A DNA stretch of 33,508 nt from Clostridiales bacterium Firm_05 (GCA_001604035.1 LVAK01000099.1:1-33508), one strand, 5' to 3'; shown: positions 17,019 to 25,731, counted from the stretch's first letter. Program-made: numbers and translations. The notes: a model not told the origin generated them from the letters alone.

Positions 17019-18569
17019 ATGGACAATAAAACAGTTTACTATAAGCCCCTTCCGCCTAAGCCGGCTACACTTCTCATCCTTGAACCAAACGATGCCGTAA
17101 GGGTAGTCACACTTGACGGCGACATGAAAATGGGCAGAGATGTTACCGGCAGTATGTGCGACATAAAGCTCCGCTCATGCATAGCCTCCCGTGACCACGG
17201 AGATTTCATTTTTGCCGATGGTGGATATCACTACCGTGATAATAACAGCCTCAACGGCACATACTATAACGGAGTCAAGCTGGCTCAGCTCAATGAAAGA
17301 GGCTCAAAGGCAGTAAGGCTCCAGGATGGAGACGTCCTCAGAATTGACCGAAGGAACCTGAACGAGCCTCATCCGGAGGCAGTTGTGGCAATATTCAGCA
17401 CCTCTTTCAATGCAGACGATAAGTGGAACCGATATTCCCTGAAGGGACAGAGCTTCGTTCCTATCGGAAGAAATATCAACAGCGGCATCTCCCTTACAGA
17501 CTTCATGGCGTCAAGGAACCATGCTTCACTGATACCTATGCCGGAAGGCCGCTGGAAGATCGTTGACAACGGCAGCACCAACGGAGTTGCCGTAAACAAG
17601 ATAGCTATAAGCGGCGAAAGGCTCCTCGATCCCTTCGACGTTATCAGGATAGCCAATACCACCCTGATATTCCTTGAAGATGAGATCATATTCAACGCAG
17701 TCCAGCCGAAACCGCAGAAGATGACTCCGGACCGCAGACAGGTAATTATGAACGTGAATATCCAGAGGGCTACTACTGCCGGTATCTTCCGGAAGAGGGA
17801 TCTGCTCAGGGATATCCGCCTGGATGTTGAATCAGGAGATTTCATACTCATCCTCGGCGGCTCAGGTGCCGGCAAGACCACATTCATCAACGCCCTCAGA
17901 GGAAGGATCAGCCAGTCCGGCGTTCATGCCACAGGTCAGGTCCTCTTCGGCGGAATGGATCTCTATAAGAACTTCAAGATGCTCAAGAACAAGGTGGGAC
18001 TTGTCCCCCAGTTCCCTACTACCAGAGACGAGGACACTGTCTATCATACAGTCCATGATATGGCTACCTCCATGCTTGCAGGAGACTATACCCAGCAGGA
18101 GATAGAAATGCGTATCAGGGACGTATTCAACAGACTTATGCTCAACAGTCTCAGGGACAGATTCATAAAGAACCTCTCAGGAGGCCAGAAGAAACGTGCG
18201 GAAGTTGCTCTCGGATCTGTGCTGGATCAGGAGGTATTCATCCTGGACGAGCCTGACTCCGGTATGGACTTTGCTACCCGTGTAGAGCTTATGAAGACGC
18301 TGAAATCCTGTACGGAGACCGGAGAAGCCATTGCGGTCATCTCCCACGCTCCTGACGATGCAGCTGATCTCTATACCAAGGTCATAGTCCTTGCAAAGAG
18401 CCAGTCAGACGAGGTAGGCCACCTTGCCTATTACGGAGACGTTGCCAACGCCTACAGTTTCTTCGGCGTAAATAAACTCAGTGAGATAGTCATGGAGATA
18501 AGCTATGAAGGCGGTAAGGGCCGTGCAGACGAGTTTATCCGCAAATTCGAGATGACAAGGAGAGGTTGA
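17019..18569 (+). CDS. Double-FHA ABC transporter ATPase
   Basis: I choose the ATG at 17019 (516 aa) because GAGGTGAG stands five bases upstream; GTG 17010 lies within that site. Two FHA phospho-threonine-binding domains come first: FHA1 (about 20-125) with GR 39-40, SRDH 57-60 and SLNG 77-80; FHA2 (about 138-220) with GR 150-151, SRNH 165-168 and STNG 186-189. The ABC ATPase (about 250-500) has Walker A GGSGAGKTT (280-288), signature LSGGQKKR and Walker B VFILDEPDSGMD, of the ABCG type. Its membrane half is the next gene, one base after the stop. The layout matches mycobacterial Rv1747 (FHA-FHA-ABC-TMD, controlled by adjacent kinase PknF), so export gated by phosphorylation is likely. The exported substrate is unknown. 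Confidence 0.92.
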   Translation: MDNKTVYYKPLPPKPATLLILEPNDAVRVVTLDGDMKMGRDVTGSMCDIKLRSCIASRDHGDFIFADGGYHYRDNNSLNGTYYNGVKLAQLNERGSKAVRLQDGDVLRIDRRNLNEPHPEAVVAIFSTSFNADDKWNRYSLKGQSFVPIGRNINSGISLTDFMASRNHASLIPMPEGRWKIVDNGSTNGVAVNKIAISGERLLDPFDVIRIANTTLIFLEDEIIFNAVQPKPQKMTPDRRQVIMNVNIQRATTAGIFRKRDLLRDIRLDVESGDFILILGGSGAGKTTFINALRGRISQSGVHATGQVLFGGMDLYKNFKMLKNKVGLVPQFPTTRDEDTVYHTVHDMATSMLAGDYTQQEIEMRIRDVFNRLMLNSLRDRFIKNLSGGQKKRAEVALGSVLDQEVFILDEPDSGMDFATRVELMKTLKSCTETGEAIAVISHAPDDAADLYTKVIVLAKSQSDEVGHLAYYGDVANAYSFFGVNKLSEIVMEISYEGGKGRADEFIRKFEMTRRG

Positions 18570-18570
18570 T

Positions 18571-19398
18571 ATGAAGAATAAAAGATTAGCTCAGCTGAGC
18601 GTATATTTCAAGAAGAATTTCAGACTGTTCATGAACCAGAAGAACTGGAAGTTCATCGTTATTGCTGCGGTCATCTCATTCCTTGTATGCGCTATCGTAG
18701 GCGAGAATATGTACAAGACCTTTGAGGACACTCAGTCCGGATTCTTTGCAATAGTTTCAGCTGCGATATGGGTAGGCATATTCAATTCCATACAGAGGAT
18801 ATGCAAGGAGCATAACACAATAGCTGCGGAGTACCGTTCCGGTCTCCACATAAGCTCATACATCATGTCTCATGTACTCTTCGACTTCTTCGTATGCCTG
18901 TGTCAGGCCATATGCCTTATGGCCATATGCTGTGCGTTCATCGAATTTCCATCCGACGGAGTAGTAATGCCGGCAGTTGTTGAGACCTTCATAACCCTGC
19001 TCCTGGTCATCTGGGGGGCGGATATAATGGGTATCATGGTATCATCCGTTTCATCGAATCCGAATGTTGCCATGACCGCAATGCCTTTCGTACTCATACT
19101 CCAGCTGGTAATGTGCGGAGTGCTCTTCAAGCTTGAAGGCTGGTCTGAGGCTATAGCAAATATCACCTACAGCAAATGGGGTATGTCAGCACTTGGCAGC
19201 TCATCCGACCTCAACAACGGAAAGAGCCTCCCCTCACGCATAAACGAGGTATTCCCCACATTCGTAAGGGAAAATATAGATATGTACGACTATGAAGCTG
19301 CAACTATGCTCGCAGCATGGGGAATGATAATCCTCATTTCAACAGTATGCATATTCATAAGCATCATAAGCCTTAAATTCCGCAACAGGAACTCTTGA
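18571..19398 (+). CDS. ABC-2/ABCG-type permease partner of the FHA-ABC ATPase
   Basis: The 275-aa membrane protein begins one base after the ATPase stop, with GAGAGG upstream. A short cytoplasmic N-terminal helix precedes about six hydrophobic segments (first around residues 27-43, last around 247-268). The arrangement, including an SSDxN-type extracellular loop before the last helix, fits the ABCG / ABC-2 transmembrane domain, which in Rv1747 and eukaryotic ABCG proteins is fused to the ATPase. Here it is a separate chain, so the working exporter would be two ATPases plus two permeases. The end overlaps the possible TTG start of the phosphatase frame, indicating one operon. Confidence 0.87.
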   Translation: MKNKRLAQLSVYFKKNFRLFMNQKNWKFIVIAAVISFLVCAIVGENMYKTFEDTQSGFFAIVSAAIWVGIFNSIQRICKEHNTIAAEYRSGLHISSYIMSHVLFDFFVCLCQAICLMAICCAFIEFPSDGVVMPAVVETFITLLLVIWGADIMGIMVSSVSSNPNVAMTAMPFVLILQLVMCGVLFKLEGWSEAIANITYSKWGMSALGSSSDLNNGKSLPSRINEVFPTFVRENIDMYDYEAATMLAAWGMIILISTVCIFISIISLKFRNRNS

Positions 19399-19412
19399 TT
19401 GGAGCTGATACC

Positions 19413-20243
19413 ATGGCTTTATCAGAAGAAAAAACAATTAAGCTCGAAGCCGGCGAAAAAACCGATCTGCTGGTCAGCATAGCTTCAAATGTCGGAAAGG
19501 TACGTCAGATCAACGAGGACAACTTCTATGCTGACAAGCTTGGCATACGTGAAGTGGATAACCTCTGCGGCTACAAGGTACTCAGCCATTCGGACAGATA
19601 TATCTTTGCGGTATTTGACGGAATGGGCGGTGAACAGTTCGGCGATGTCGCCTCTGAGATAGCTGCAAGGGCACTTGCAGAAGCAGCGGACAGCATAAAC
19701 GCCGTCCCTGCCGAAGAGCTCAAGGCAGCCGTAGACCGATTTGCCTCCGAAGCAAATGACCGTATCGTAAAAATGGTTGACGAGATGAACGCCAGACTCA
19801 GCGGCTGCACCCTGGTAATGGTATGCACCATTGGCGACCAGGCCTATGTATTCAGTATCGGCGACAGCCGCATCTACTACTATTCCAACGAAAACGGCCT
19901 CAGACAAGTATCCGAGGATCAGACTCTGGCAATGAAAAAGCTCAAAGCAAATATCTATACCGAGGAAGAGGCAAAAATGAGCGAGGACGCTCATAAGATA
20001 ACCTCATTTCTCGGCGTTGATACCCGCAGCATCGGCATGAAAACTCTGTCATACGAGCCGGTGGATCTCAGTAACGGAGCTATTCTCCTTTGCAGCGACG
20101 GCCTTACTGATATGGTGACAGATGAGGATATAGCCGCTCTTATGGCAGAATGTGATGAGGAGATCGCACCAAGGCTGGCTGACCTGGCGCTGGACAACGG
20201 CGGCGTGGACAATGTGACCTGCATGGTCATATACAAAGCATGA
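19413..20243 (+). CDS. PP2C-type Ser/Thr phosphatase
   Basis: The 276-aa enzyme would remove phosphate from Ser/Thr residues added by the upstream kinases. The ATG at 19413 is preferred (GGAG eight bases upstream) over an upstream in-frame TTG. PP2C metal-binding motifs are all present: INEDNF (33-38), FDGMGG (68-73), GDSR, SDGLTD and DNVT near the C-terminus. No membrane segment is visible, so it is probably cytoplasmic. Position directly after a kinase and an FHA-ABC exporter matches the usual kinase/phosphatase pairing in Firmicutes (PrkC/PrpC) and actinobacteria (PknB/PstP). Confidence 0.93.
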   Translation: MALSEEKTIKLEAGEKTDLLVSIASNVGKVRQINEDNFYADKLGIREVDNLCGYKVLSHSDRYIFAVFDGMGGEQFGDVASEIAARALAEAADSINAVPAEELKAAVDRFASEANDRIVKMVDEMNARLSGCTLVMVCTIGDQAYVFSIGDSRIYYYSNENGLRQVSEDQTLAMKKLKANIYTEEEAKMSEDAHKITSFLGVDTRSIGMKTLSYEPVDLSNGAILLCSDGLTDMVTDEDIAALMAECDEEIAPRLADLALDNGGVDNVTCMVIYKA

Positions 20244-20261
20244 AAACAAGGAGTAATAATC

Positions 20262-20522
20262 ATGGATTACACATATAAGACCAAAATGGTCTGTGCTCAG
20301 ACGATCAGCTTTCACATCGAAGGCAACGTTATCACCGGAATAAAATTCCTGGGAGGCTGCGACGGAAACCTCAAGGCAATTTCAAAGCTGGTCGACGGCT
20401 GGACAGTTGAGCAGATAGAGGAAAAGCTGACAGGCAATACCTGCGGCAGAAAGCCTACATCATGTGCGGATCAGCTCGCAAAGGCTGTACGTGCAGCCTA
20501 CGAGGAATCTCAGCGCTCCTGA
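20262..20522 (+). CDS. TIGR03905-type TSCPD domain protein
   Basis: This 86-aa protein consists of one small domain with Cys residues at C11, C34, C61 and C67, including GGCDGN and the motif TSCADQL, the variant of TSCPD. TSCPD domains also occur at the C-terminus of some class II ribonucleotide reductases and may bind metal or nucleic acid; the function of the stand-alone family is unknown. AAGGAG lies about nine bases before the ATG, 18 bases after the phosphatase stop, so it is probably the last gene of the kinase operon. A short GCTCCT/AGGAGC hairpin overlaps the stop but lacks a T-run. Confidence 0.85.
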   Translation: MDYTYKTKMVCAQTISFHIEGNVITGIKFLGGCDGNLKAISKLVDGWTVEQIEEKLTGNTCGRKPTSCADQLAKAVRAAYEESQRS

Positions 20523-20615
20523 CAGGAGCATCCCGGCAGTATTTCCAATACACCACCCATTAGTTACAAAATGAATACAATCTGCAAAATATATGTAAAA
20601 ATCGCCCATGAGCTG

Positions 20616-20644
20616 TTGACGGGAAATATAAAAGCGAGTATAAT
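20616..20644 (+). promoter_or_regulatory. Promoter of the transpeptidase gene
   Basis: TTGACG (20616-20621), 17-base spacer, TATAAT (20639-20644), 51 bases before the ATG at 20696. It shows the penicillin-binding protein can be transcribed apart from the kinase operon. Confidence 0.8.
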
Positions 20645-20695
20645 TAAATCATAAAATATATCGGACGGTGTGTTTCCGTCAAGGATGGTAACTAT

Positions 20696-22243
20696 ATGAC
20701 GATCAGGAGCAAAAGAATAGCTGCCTTGCTGATCTCGGTCATGACCTTCAGCTCTTCTGTTTCCTGCGCTTCAAAAGTCAAGCAGGCAGACGAGTCGTCA
20801 ATAAAAAGGCCCGGCTGGATGGACGAAAAAGTCTCCGGACAAGAGGGCGAAGACAGCGGCAGCAATGACAGCAGCGATGAAAACAAAGAGGTGCAGACCA
20901 CCGTCAGCACCACAGCTGTTACAACAACGACAACTACAACAACGACAACCACTCCAATACTCAAGGGCAATCTTTACGACTGCAAGGGTGAACTGCTGAT
21001 GTACAGCGGCCAGCGTGAGGACGGCTCCGAGGAAAGGTTCACCAACGATAACAATAAGGTGGCCTTTGCCAATATCCTCAATAAGCTCTCATCCGGATTC
21101 GATGACACATTTGAGGATACCCTCAGGGACAAGAACCCTGATCCGGTAAACGGTAATGAGGACGTGGGACGTTCCATACAGCTTACCCTGGATGCAAATG
21201 TTCAGAATGCTGTATATCAGTATATGGAGAGTATGAACATCGTGGGTTCAGTGGTAGTCATGAGAAATGACGGATCCATACTCTCCGAGGTATCCTATCC
21301 CTCATATGATCCCGATATCTATGAGCAGGACAAGGATTACGGAGATACGCTGAGCTGGGGAGCATTCTGCAACAAGGCCTTCCAGAATGCAGCTCCGGGT
21401 TCATGCTTCAAGATAATGTCAGAGGTGCTTGCCGATAAACACGGCATCCATTCCCTCTATGATGACGGAACATGGGTAGACGACGGTGCGACCATAGTCA
21501 ACTGGGATCACGATACCAACTGGTCATATCCTATCGCAGACCGCTCACTATATTCCGCCTTCACCAACTCCAGCAACATCTTCTTCGCAAAAGCCTTCGA
21601 TCAGATAGGCAAGGAGGATGTGCTCAATGATCTCGGAACTATATTCAACTTTGGTCCGGGATATGAGATATACTGTGATTTTGGCTCGATAGAAAACAAT
21701 ATCGAGATATACTGCAACGATGATCTGCGGCGAAGCGCCTTTGGACAGGCCTATGTCCGCACCTGCCCCATATACCTTGCCGCACTGGGACGTGAGGCCA
21801 TATTCGGCGATATGGTCAAGCCCTTTGTTATAAGGAATGTGGTCAACACCAATGATTTCGGGGATGTTGTCGAATCAGGAAGTCAGGCCGGAGAAGTCAT
21901 CGGCTCGATCCCTCAGGAGTACCGTCAGGGACTTCTTGACGGAATGACCGGCGTAGGCAGCAATCTTGGAGTATATATGGACGGATATCAGTTTTACGCA
22001 AAGACCGGTACTGCTGAGACCGGCGCAGGCGATTTCCTGTACATAACCGGCTGCCTGAAGAACTTCAACGACAACGGACAGAATGGCTGGGACGACAGCA
22101 GTTACAGCAATTACCGTGCAAACGGCGGCTCATACATAATCGTAATGCAGATACAGAACCCCCAGGAGCATAATTTCAGCTTTGCCAGCGAGTCTGCACA
22201 GCTTTACAGAGGAATTGTAAATACAGTTTTCAGCTGCCAGTAA
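20696..22243 (+). CDS. Penicillin-binding protein (transpeptidase) with Thr-rich stalk
   Basis: The 515-aa protein is predicted to cross-link peptidoglycan outside the cell. An N-terminal signal segment ends in SSVSC; a lipoprotein Cys there is possible, though the -3 Ser is unusual, and an uncleaved anchor is the alternative. An acidic stretch and a Thr run (about 68-92) form a stalk. The transpeptidase domain (about 160-515) keeps the three catalytic motifs: the S-x-x-K box (SCFK in APGSCFKIM), S-S-N (TNSSNIFF) and KTG (YAKTGTAETG). It lacks a transglycosylase domain and a large dimerisation domain, so it resembles the small PbpA/FtsI-type transpeptidases that actinobacteria encode beside PknA/PknB and PstP. 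It is next to a kinase/phosphatase operon but has its own promoter. Confidence 0.9.
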   Translation: MTIRSKRIAALLISVMTFSSSVSCASKVKQADESSIKRPGWMDEKVSGQEGEDSGSNDSSDENKEVQTTVSTTAVTTTTTTTTTTTPILKGNLYDCKGELLMYSGQREDGSEERFTNDNNKVAFANILNKLSSGFDDTFEDTLRDKNPDPVNGNEDVGRSIQLTLDANVQNAVYQYMESMNIVGSVVVMRNDGSILSEVSYPSYDPDIYEQDKDYGDTLSWGAFCNKAFQNAAPGSCFKIMSEVLADKHGIHSLYDDGTWVDDGATIVNWDHDTNWSYPIADRSLYSAFTNSSNIFFAKAFDQIGKEDVLNDLGTIFNFGPGYEIYCDFGSIENNIEIYCNDDLRRSAFGQAYVRTCPIYLAALGREAIFGDMVKPFVIRNVVNTNDFGDVVESGSQAGEVIGSIPQEYRQGLLDGMTGVGSNLGVYMDGYQFYAKTGTAETGAGDFLYITGCLKNFNDNGQNGWDDSSYSNYRANGGSYIIVMQIQNPQEHNFSFASESAQLYRGIVNTVFSCQ

Positions 22244-22258
22244 ATATGAATAAAGTTT

Positions 22259-22289
22259 AAGGGAGGAACTTCATAAAAGTTCCTCCCTT
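22259..22289. terminator. Bidirectional terminator between transpeptidase and rubredoxin
   Basis: A 13-bp stem AAGGGAGGAACTT / AAGTTCCTCCCTT (22259-22271 with 22277-22289) with a CATAA loop. It follows the transpeptidase stop on the plus strand and the rubredoxin stop on the minus strand, so it probably serves both. Confidence 0.85.
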
Positions 22290-22335
22290 TGTTCATTTTA
22301 TGTTTCCTGACAGATATTACATAGAATAAAACTTA

Positions 22336-22494
22336 TCATGCCTCCGAGAACTGACTCTTGTCAACGCCGCAGAGCGGACATTCAAAATCCTCTGGAAGAT
22401 CCTCGAACTTAGTGCCGGGCGCTATGCCATTCTCAGGAGAGCCCAGTTCCTCGTCATACTCCCATCCGCATACATCGCATACATATTTTGCCAT
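22336..22494 (-). CDS. Rubredoxin
   Basis: This short gene encodes 52 residues. It begins [14 protein letters not shown] and has the second metal knuckle [11 protein letters not shown], giving the two C-x-x-C pairs that hold a single iron. The spacing between knuckles, the aromatic residues and the length are standard for a rubredoxin, a small cytoplasmic electron carrier used by anaerobes in oxygen and peroxide detoxification. A G-rich ribosome site precedes the ATG. It lies 62 bases after D-lactate dehydrogenase on the same strand and may be co-transcribed with it. Confidence 0.93.
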   Translation of the reverse strand: MAKYVCDVCGWEYDEELGSPENGIAPGTKFEDLPEDFECPLCGVDKSQFSEA

Positions 22495-22556
22495 TTCTTT
22501 CCCCCCTTTTTCAGCTCCGTAAGGAACCGTTGATATATATCGACCGTGATCGATGC

Positions 22557-23534
22557 TTAGTTGAGCTCGTTGCCGCTCTTCTCGCCTTTAGAGAACGCAA
22601 CGAGGTTCGCAACAGTTGTCTCAGCTATATTGTTCAGAGCCTCCTCAGTAAGGAAAGCCTGGTGTGATGTTACGATAACGTTAGGCATGGAGATAAGTCT
22701 TGCAAGGATATCATCGGCGATGATATGGCCGGAGAAATCGTTGAAGAACACATCCCCTTCCTCCTCGTATACATCGAGGCAGGCAGCGCCTATCTGCCTT
22801 GATTTTATACCTTCAACAAGAGCCTCAGCGTCAATGAGGGCGCCTCTTGAGGTATTCAGCAGGACAACTCCCTTTTTGAGCTGGCCTATAGTCTCCTTGC
22901 TTACCATATGGTATGTCTCTTCAGTCAGCGGGCAGTGGAAGGAGATTATATCACTGCGGCGGAAGAGCTCCTCCAGCTCCACATATTCTATGCCGCTATC
23001 CTTAGCCGGGAACTTGTCATATGCTATGACATTCATTCCGAAGCCACGGCAGATATCTATAAATATCCGTCCGATCTTACCTGTTCCCACAACGCCTACA
23101 GTCTTTCCGTGAAGGTCGAAGCCGGTGAGGCCGTTAAGGGAGAAGTTGAAGTCACGGGTGCGTATATAGGCCTTGTGGATACGTCTTATGGAGGTGAGCA
23201 GAAGTGCCATAGCGTGCTCAGCTACAGCGTAGGGAGAGTATGCCGGCACTCTTACAACAGCTATCTTGTCCTTTGCATACTCAATATCCACGTTATTGTA
23301 TCCTGCACAGCGCAGAGCGATTATCTTTATGCCCAGGCCGCAGAGCTTGTCGATAACGTTTTTATCAACGGTATCATTTACGAAAACGCATACAGCCTCG
23401 CAGCCCTTTGCAAGAGCGGCTGTATCCTCATTGAGCTTAGTCTCATAGAACTTGAATTTCATTCCGTTCTTTTTTCCGTACTCCTCAAAACCCGGGATAT
23501 CATAATTCTTTGTGTCAAAAAATGCTACCTTCAT
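22557..23534 (-). CDS. ldhA: D-lactate dehydrogenase (2-hydroxyacid dehydrogenase family)
   Basis: The 325-aa enzyme would reduce pyruvate to D-lactate with NADH, regenerating NAD in fermentation. It has the two-lobed D-2-hydroxyacid dehydrogenase layout: a nucleotide-binding GVVGTGKIG near residues 148-156, the catalytic Arg in NTSRGALID, Glu in [11 protein letters not shown] and the catalytic His in TSHQAF. The stretch [10 protein letters not shown] before the NAD domain and the FFNDFSG loop are typical of the LdhA branch rather than glycerate or phosphoglycerate dehydrogenases. Its ATG overlaps the coaBC stop codon (ATGA), so the two are translationally coupled although metabolically unrelated. 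Confidence 0.92.
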   Translation of the reverse strand: MKVAFFDTKNYDIPGFEEYGKKNGMKFKFYETKLNEDTAALAKGCEAVCVFVNDTVDKNVIDKLCGLGIKIIALRCAGYNNVDIEYAKDKIAVVRVPAYSPYAVAEHAMALLLTSIRRIHKAYIRTRDFNFSLNGLTGFDLHGKTVGVVGTGKIGRIFIDICRGFGMNVIAYDKFPAKDSGIEYVELEELFRRSDIISFHCPLTEETYHMVSKETIGQLKKGVVLLNTSRGALIDAEALVEGIKSRQIGAACLDVYEEEGDVFFNDFSGHIIADDILARLISMPNVIVTSHQAFLTEEALNNIAETTVANLVAFSKGEKSGNELN

Positions 23535-24742
23535 GCGTTTTCGCCCTTCTTTCTTGACATCTCTGCCATTTTATCGAGAATGATATTTGCTGCATCGAAT
23601 TTGCTCATCATTTCAAGCTCGTCACAGCGGTCATCAGTGATTATGGTTATGACATTGGTATCAGTACCGAAGCCTGCTCCGGACTGCTTTATGGAATTGG
23701 CGCAGATCATATCGCACTTCTTTGAGGCAAGCTTCTTCTTTGAATTACCGATAACGTTGTCGGTCTCCATTGAGAAGCCGCAGACTATCTGGCCGTAGTG
23801 ACGGTGTTCTCCGATGTACTTGAGGATATCCTCTGTCCTCTTAAGGGATATGCTCATATCGTCATCGGATTTCTTGATCTTTGAATCCACATATTCTGTG
23901 GGGGTATAATCGGCCACAGCAGCAGCCTTAATGACAAAATCACACTCGTCAAGCCGCTCCTTTACTGCATTGAACATATCCTCAGCCGACTTAACAGGAA
24001 CTACATTCACGAACATCGGCGGAGCCACATCAGTATGAGCTGCCACAACAGTTACCTCTGCTCCACGGAGCATAGCTGCCCTTGCAACGGCAAAACCCAT
24101 TTTGCCGCTTGAATGATTGGTTATGAAGCGTACAGGATCTATGCTCTCACGGGTAGCGCCTGCTGTAACGAGCACCTTCTTTCCGGCAAGATCCTTTTCA
24201 AAGGCAGCTTCACGAACGATATACTCCAGGAGAGTCTCCTCGTCCGGCAGCTTTCCGTCACCGATATCACGGTTGGCAAGCATTCCCTTCACAGGCTCAA
24301 TTATCTCATAGCCATACTTTTTAAGCTTTGCGATATTCTCCTGTACAATAGGGTTATGGAACATATTATGGTTCATAGCCGGAGCAATGATCTTCTTGCA
24401 GGTACAGGCCATTACAGTTGTAGTCAGCATATCATCGGCAATGCCGTTGGCTATCTTGCCGATAACATTTGCAGAAGCCGGAGCTATCATTACAACATCA
24501 GCTTTTTTTGCTATGGAAACGTGCTCAACACTGTACTCGAAATTACGGTCGAAGGTATCTATAAGGCACTTGTTCTGTGTAAGTGTCTCAAAGGTGAGCG
24601 GGTGTACGAAATTTAGTGAATTCGGAGTCATTGCAACATGAACGTCAGCTCCGAGCTTAGTGAGCATACGTGCGAGGTTGCAGATCTTATAGACTGCAAT
24701 AGAGCCGGTGACTCCAAGAAGAATTGTTTTACCTTTAAGCAT
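23531..24742 (-). CDS. coaBC: Bifunctional CoaBC (phosphopantothenoylcysteine synthetase/decarboxylase)
   Basis: This 403-aa cytoplasmic enzyme makes 4'-phosphopantetheine from phosphopantothenate and cysteine in two steps. The start at 24742 is chosen because GGGGAGG is six bases upstream; an upstream in-frame start adds residues not typical of the family. The N-terminal flavin-dependent decarboxylase (CoaC, about 1-185) has GVTGSIAVYK, the His in VEHVSIAK and PAMNHNMF. The C-terminal CTP-dependent ligase (CoaB, about 188-403) has VTAGATRE, NHSSGKMG, AAVADY and the KIKK lysine. Oddity: the loop equivalent to E. coli ACGD-x-G-x-G (Cys158) reads ANRDIGDG, with Asn at the Cys position (codon 24272-24274). 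CoaX is divergent next door, so the pathway genes cluster. Confidence 0.94.
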   Translation of the reverse strand: MLKGKTILLGVTGSIAVYKICNLARMLTKLGADVHVAMTPNSLNFVHPLTFETLTQNKCLIDTFDRNFEYSVEHVSIAKKADVVMIAPASANVIGKIANGIADDMLTTTVMACTCKKIIAPAMNHNMFHNPIVQENIAKLKKYGYEIIEPVKGMLANRDIGDGKLPDEETLLEYIVREAAFEKDLAGKKVLVTAGATRESIDPVRFITNHSSGKMGFAVARAAMLRGAEVTVVAAHTDVAPPMFVNVVPVKSAEDMFNAVKERLDECDFVIKAAAVADYTPTEYVDSKIKKSDDDMSISLKRTEDILKYIGEHRHYGQIVCGFSMETDNVIGNSKKKLASKKCDMICANSIKQSGAGFGTDTNVITIITDDRCDELEMMSKFDAANIILDKMAEMSRKKGENA

Positions 24743-24775
24743 GACGGTACCTCCCCGATAAAATATTTCAGGATT

Positions 24776-24781
24776 ATTATA
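24776..24781 (-). promoter_or_regulatory. Probable -10 of coaBC-ldhA
   Basis: TATAAT on the minus strand, 34 bases before the coaBC ATG. The -35 region is T-rich but does not match TTGACA. Confidence 0.45.
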
Positions 24782-24827
24782 CCACATATTTATAAAAAAA
24801 TCTATAGCTTTTCTCATAAAAATATGC

Positions 24828-24833
24828 TATAAT
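24828..24833 (+). promoter_or_regulatory. Probable -10 of coaX
   Basis: TATAAT 67 bases before the coaX ATG; the -35 is poorly conserved. It lies back to back with the coaBC -10 in a 157-base divergent gap. Confidence 0.45.
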
Positions 24834-24899
24834 AGTTTGCAGAGATGCCTAAATGAATCTATAACATATATCATACTTGAACTCAGGAGGTAAAAAATA

Positions 24900-25673
24900 A
24901 TGCTTTTAGCTGTAGATATCGGAAATACGAATATTGTTTTCGGATGTGTGGATGAAAATGACGAGGTAGTGCTCTTTGAGCGCATATCCACCAACCACAA
25001 TGCAACTGCCGCAGAATATGCTTCTGTCATAAAGAATATATTTGAAATGAACAGATTCAATATCGGTGACATAGACGATGCGATAATGTCATCAGTAGTT
25101 CCGTCTGTGACAAATACTGTCCGTGAGGCAGTCCGCAAGCTCTTCCATGTTGAAGTAATGCTGGCAGGCCCCGGTGTAAAGACCGGACTGAATATACTCA
25201 TAGATAACCCCGCACAGCTCGGCAGCGATCAGGCTGTTGACGCTGTTGCAGCTATAAACCAGTATCCTGTACCGCTCATAATAATAGATATGGGAACAGC
25301 GACTACTGTCTCCGTTGTTGACAAGAACAAAAAATACCGTGGCGGACTTATCATGACAGGTATGGCAGTAGCCGCAGATGCGCTCATCACCAGGACAGCC
25401 CAGCTTCCGAAGGTAAATTTTGAAGCACCGTCACATATAATCGGAACGAATACCATCGACTGCATGAAGAGCGGCTTCCTGTACTCCAACGCCTGCGCCC
25501 TTGACGGAATAATTGAGCGCATCGAGGAGGAGCTCGGAGATAAGTGTACTGCTGTAGCAACAGGCGGCCTCTCCGAGTTGGTAGTTCCCCTTTGTAAAAA
25601 AGACGTCATCCTCGACAGCAACCTGCTTATAAAGGGACTGGGTATAATCTATAATAAGAATAAGAAGAAATAA
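24900..25673 (+). CDS. coaX: Type III pantothenate kinase
   Basis: The 257-aa enzyme phosphorylates pantothenate with ATP, the first committed step of CoA synthesis; type III enzymes are not feedback-inhibited by CoA. It belongs to the ASKHA fold: the phosphate motif DIGNTN (residues 5-10), LGSDQAVDAVAA, and IDMGTATTVSVV are all present, and the length is normal for CoaX. AGGAGG precedes the ATG. It is divergent from coaBC, so adjacent promoters control the first and the middle steps of the same pathway. It ends in a strong terminator. Confidence 0.95.
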   Translation: MLLAVDIGNTNIVFGCVDENDEVVLFERISTNHNATAAEYASVIKNIFEMNRFNIGDIDDAIMSSVVPSVTNTVREAVRKLFHVEVMLAGPGVKTGLNILIDNPAQLGSDQAVDAVAAINQYPVPLIIIDMGTATTVSVVDKNKKYRGGLIMTGMAVAADALITRTAQLPKVNFEAPSHIIGTNTIDCMKSGFLYSNACALDGIIERIEEELGDKCTAVATGGLSELVVPLCKKDVILDSNLLIKGLGIIYNKNKKK

Positions 25674-25701
25674 CGCCGAAAGTATCATTTCTTCCATGTA
25701 A

Positions 25702-25727
25702 AAAGGAGACCTTATGAGGTCTCCTTT
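25702..25727. terminator. Bidirectional terminator between coaX and amidohydrolase
   Basis: An 11-bp stem (25702-25712 with 25717-25727), TATG loop, followed by ATTTTT on the plus strand and preceded by A-rich sequence. It serves coaX and, just beyond its stop, the convergent amidohydrolase gene. Confidence 0.85.
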
Positions 25728-25731
25728 ATTT

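Noticed and set aside
20513-20532. GCTCCT/AGGAGC hairpin at the TSCPD stop as a terminator
   Set aside because: Six-bp stem, no following T-run, and it overlaps the coding end.
22908-23798. 296-residue plus-strand frame across ldhA and coaBC
   Set aside because: Shadow of two confidently identified minus-strand genes; no motif and no start signal.
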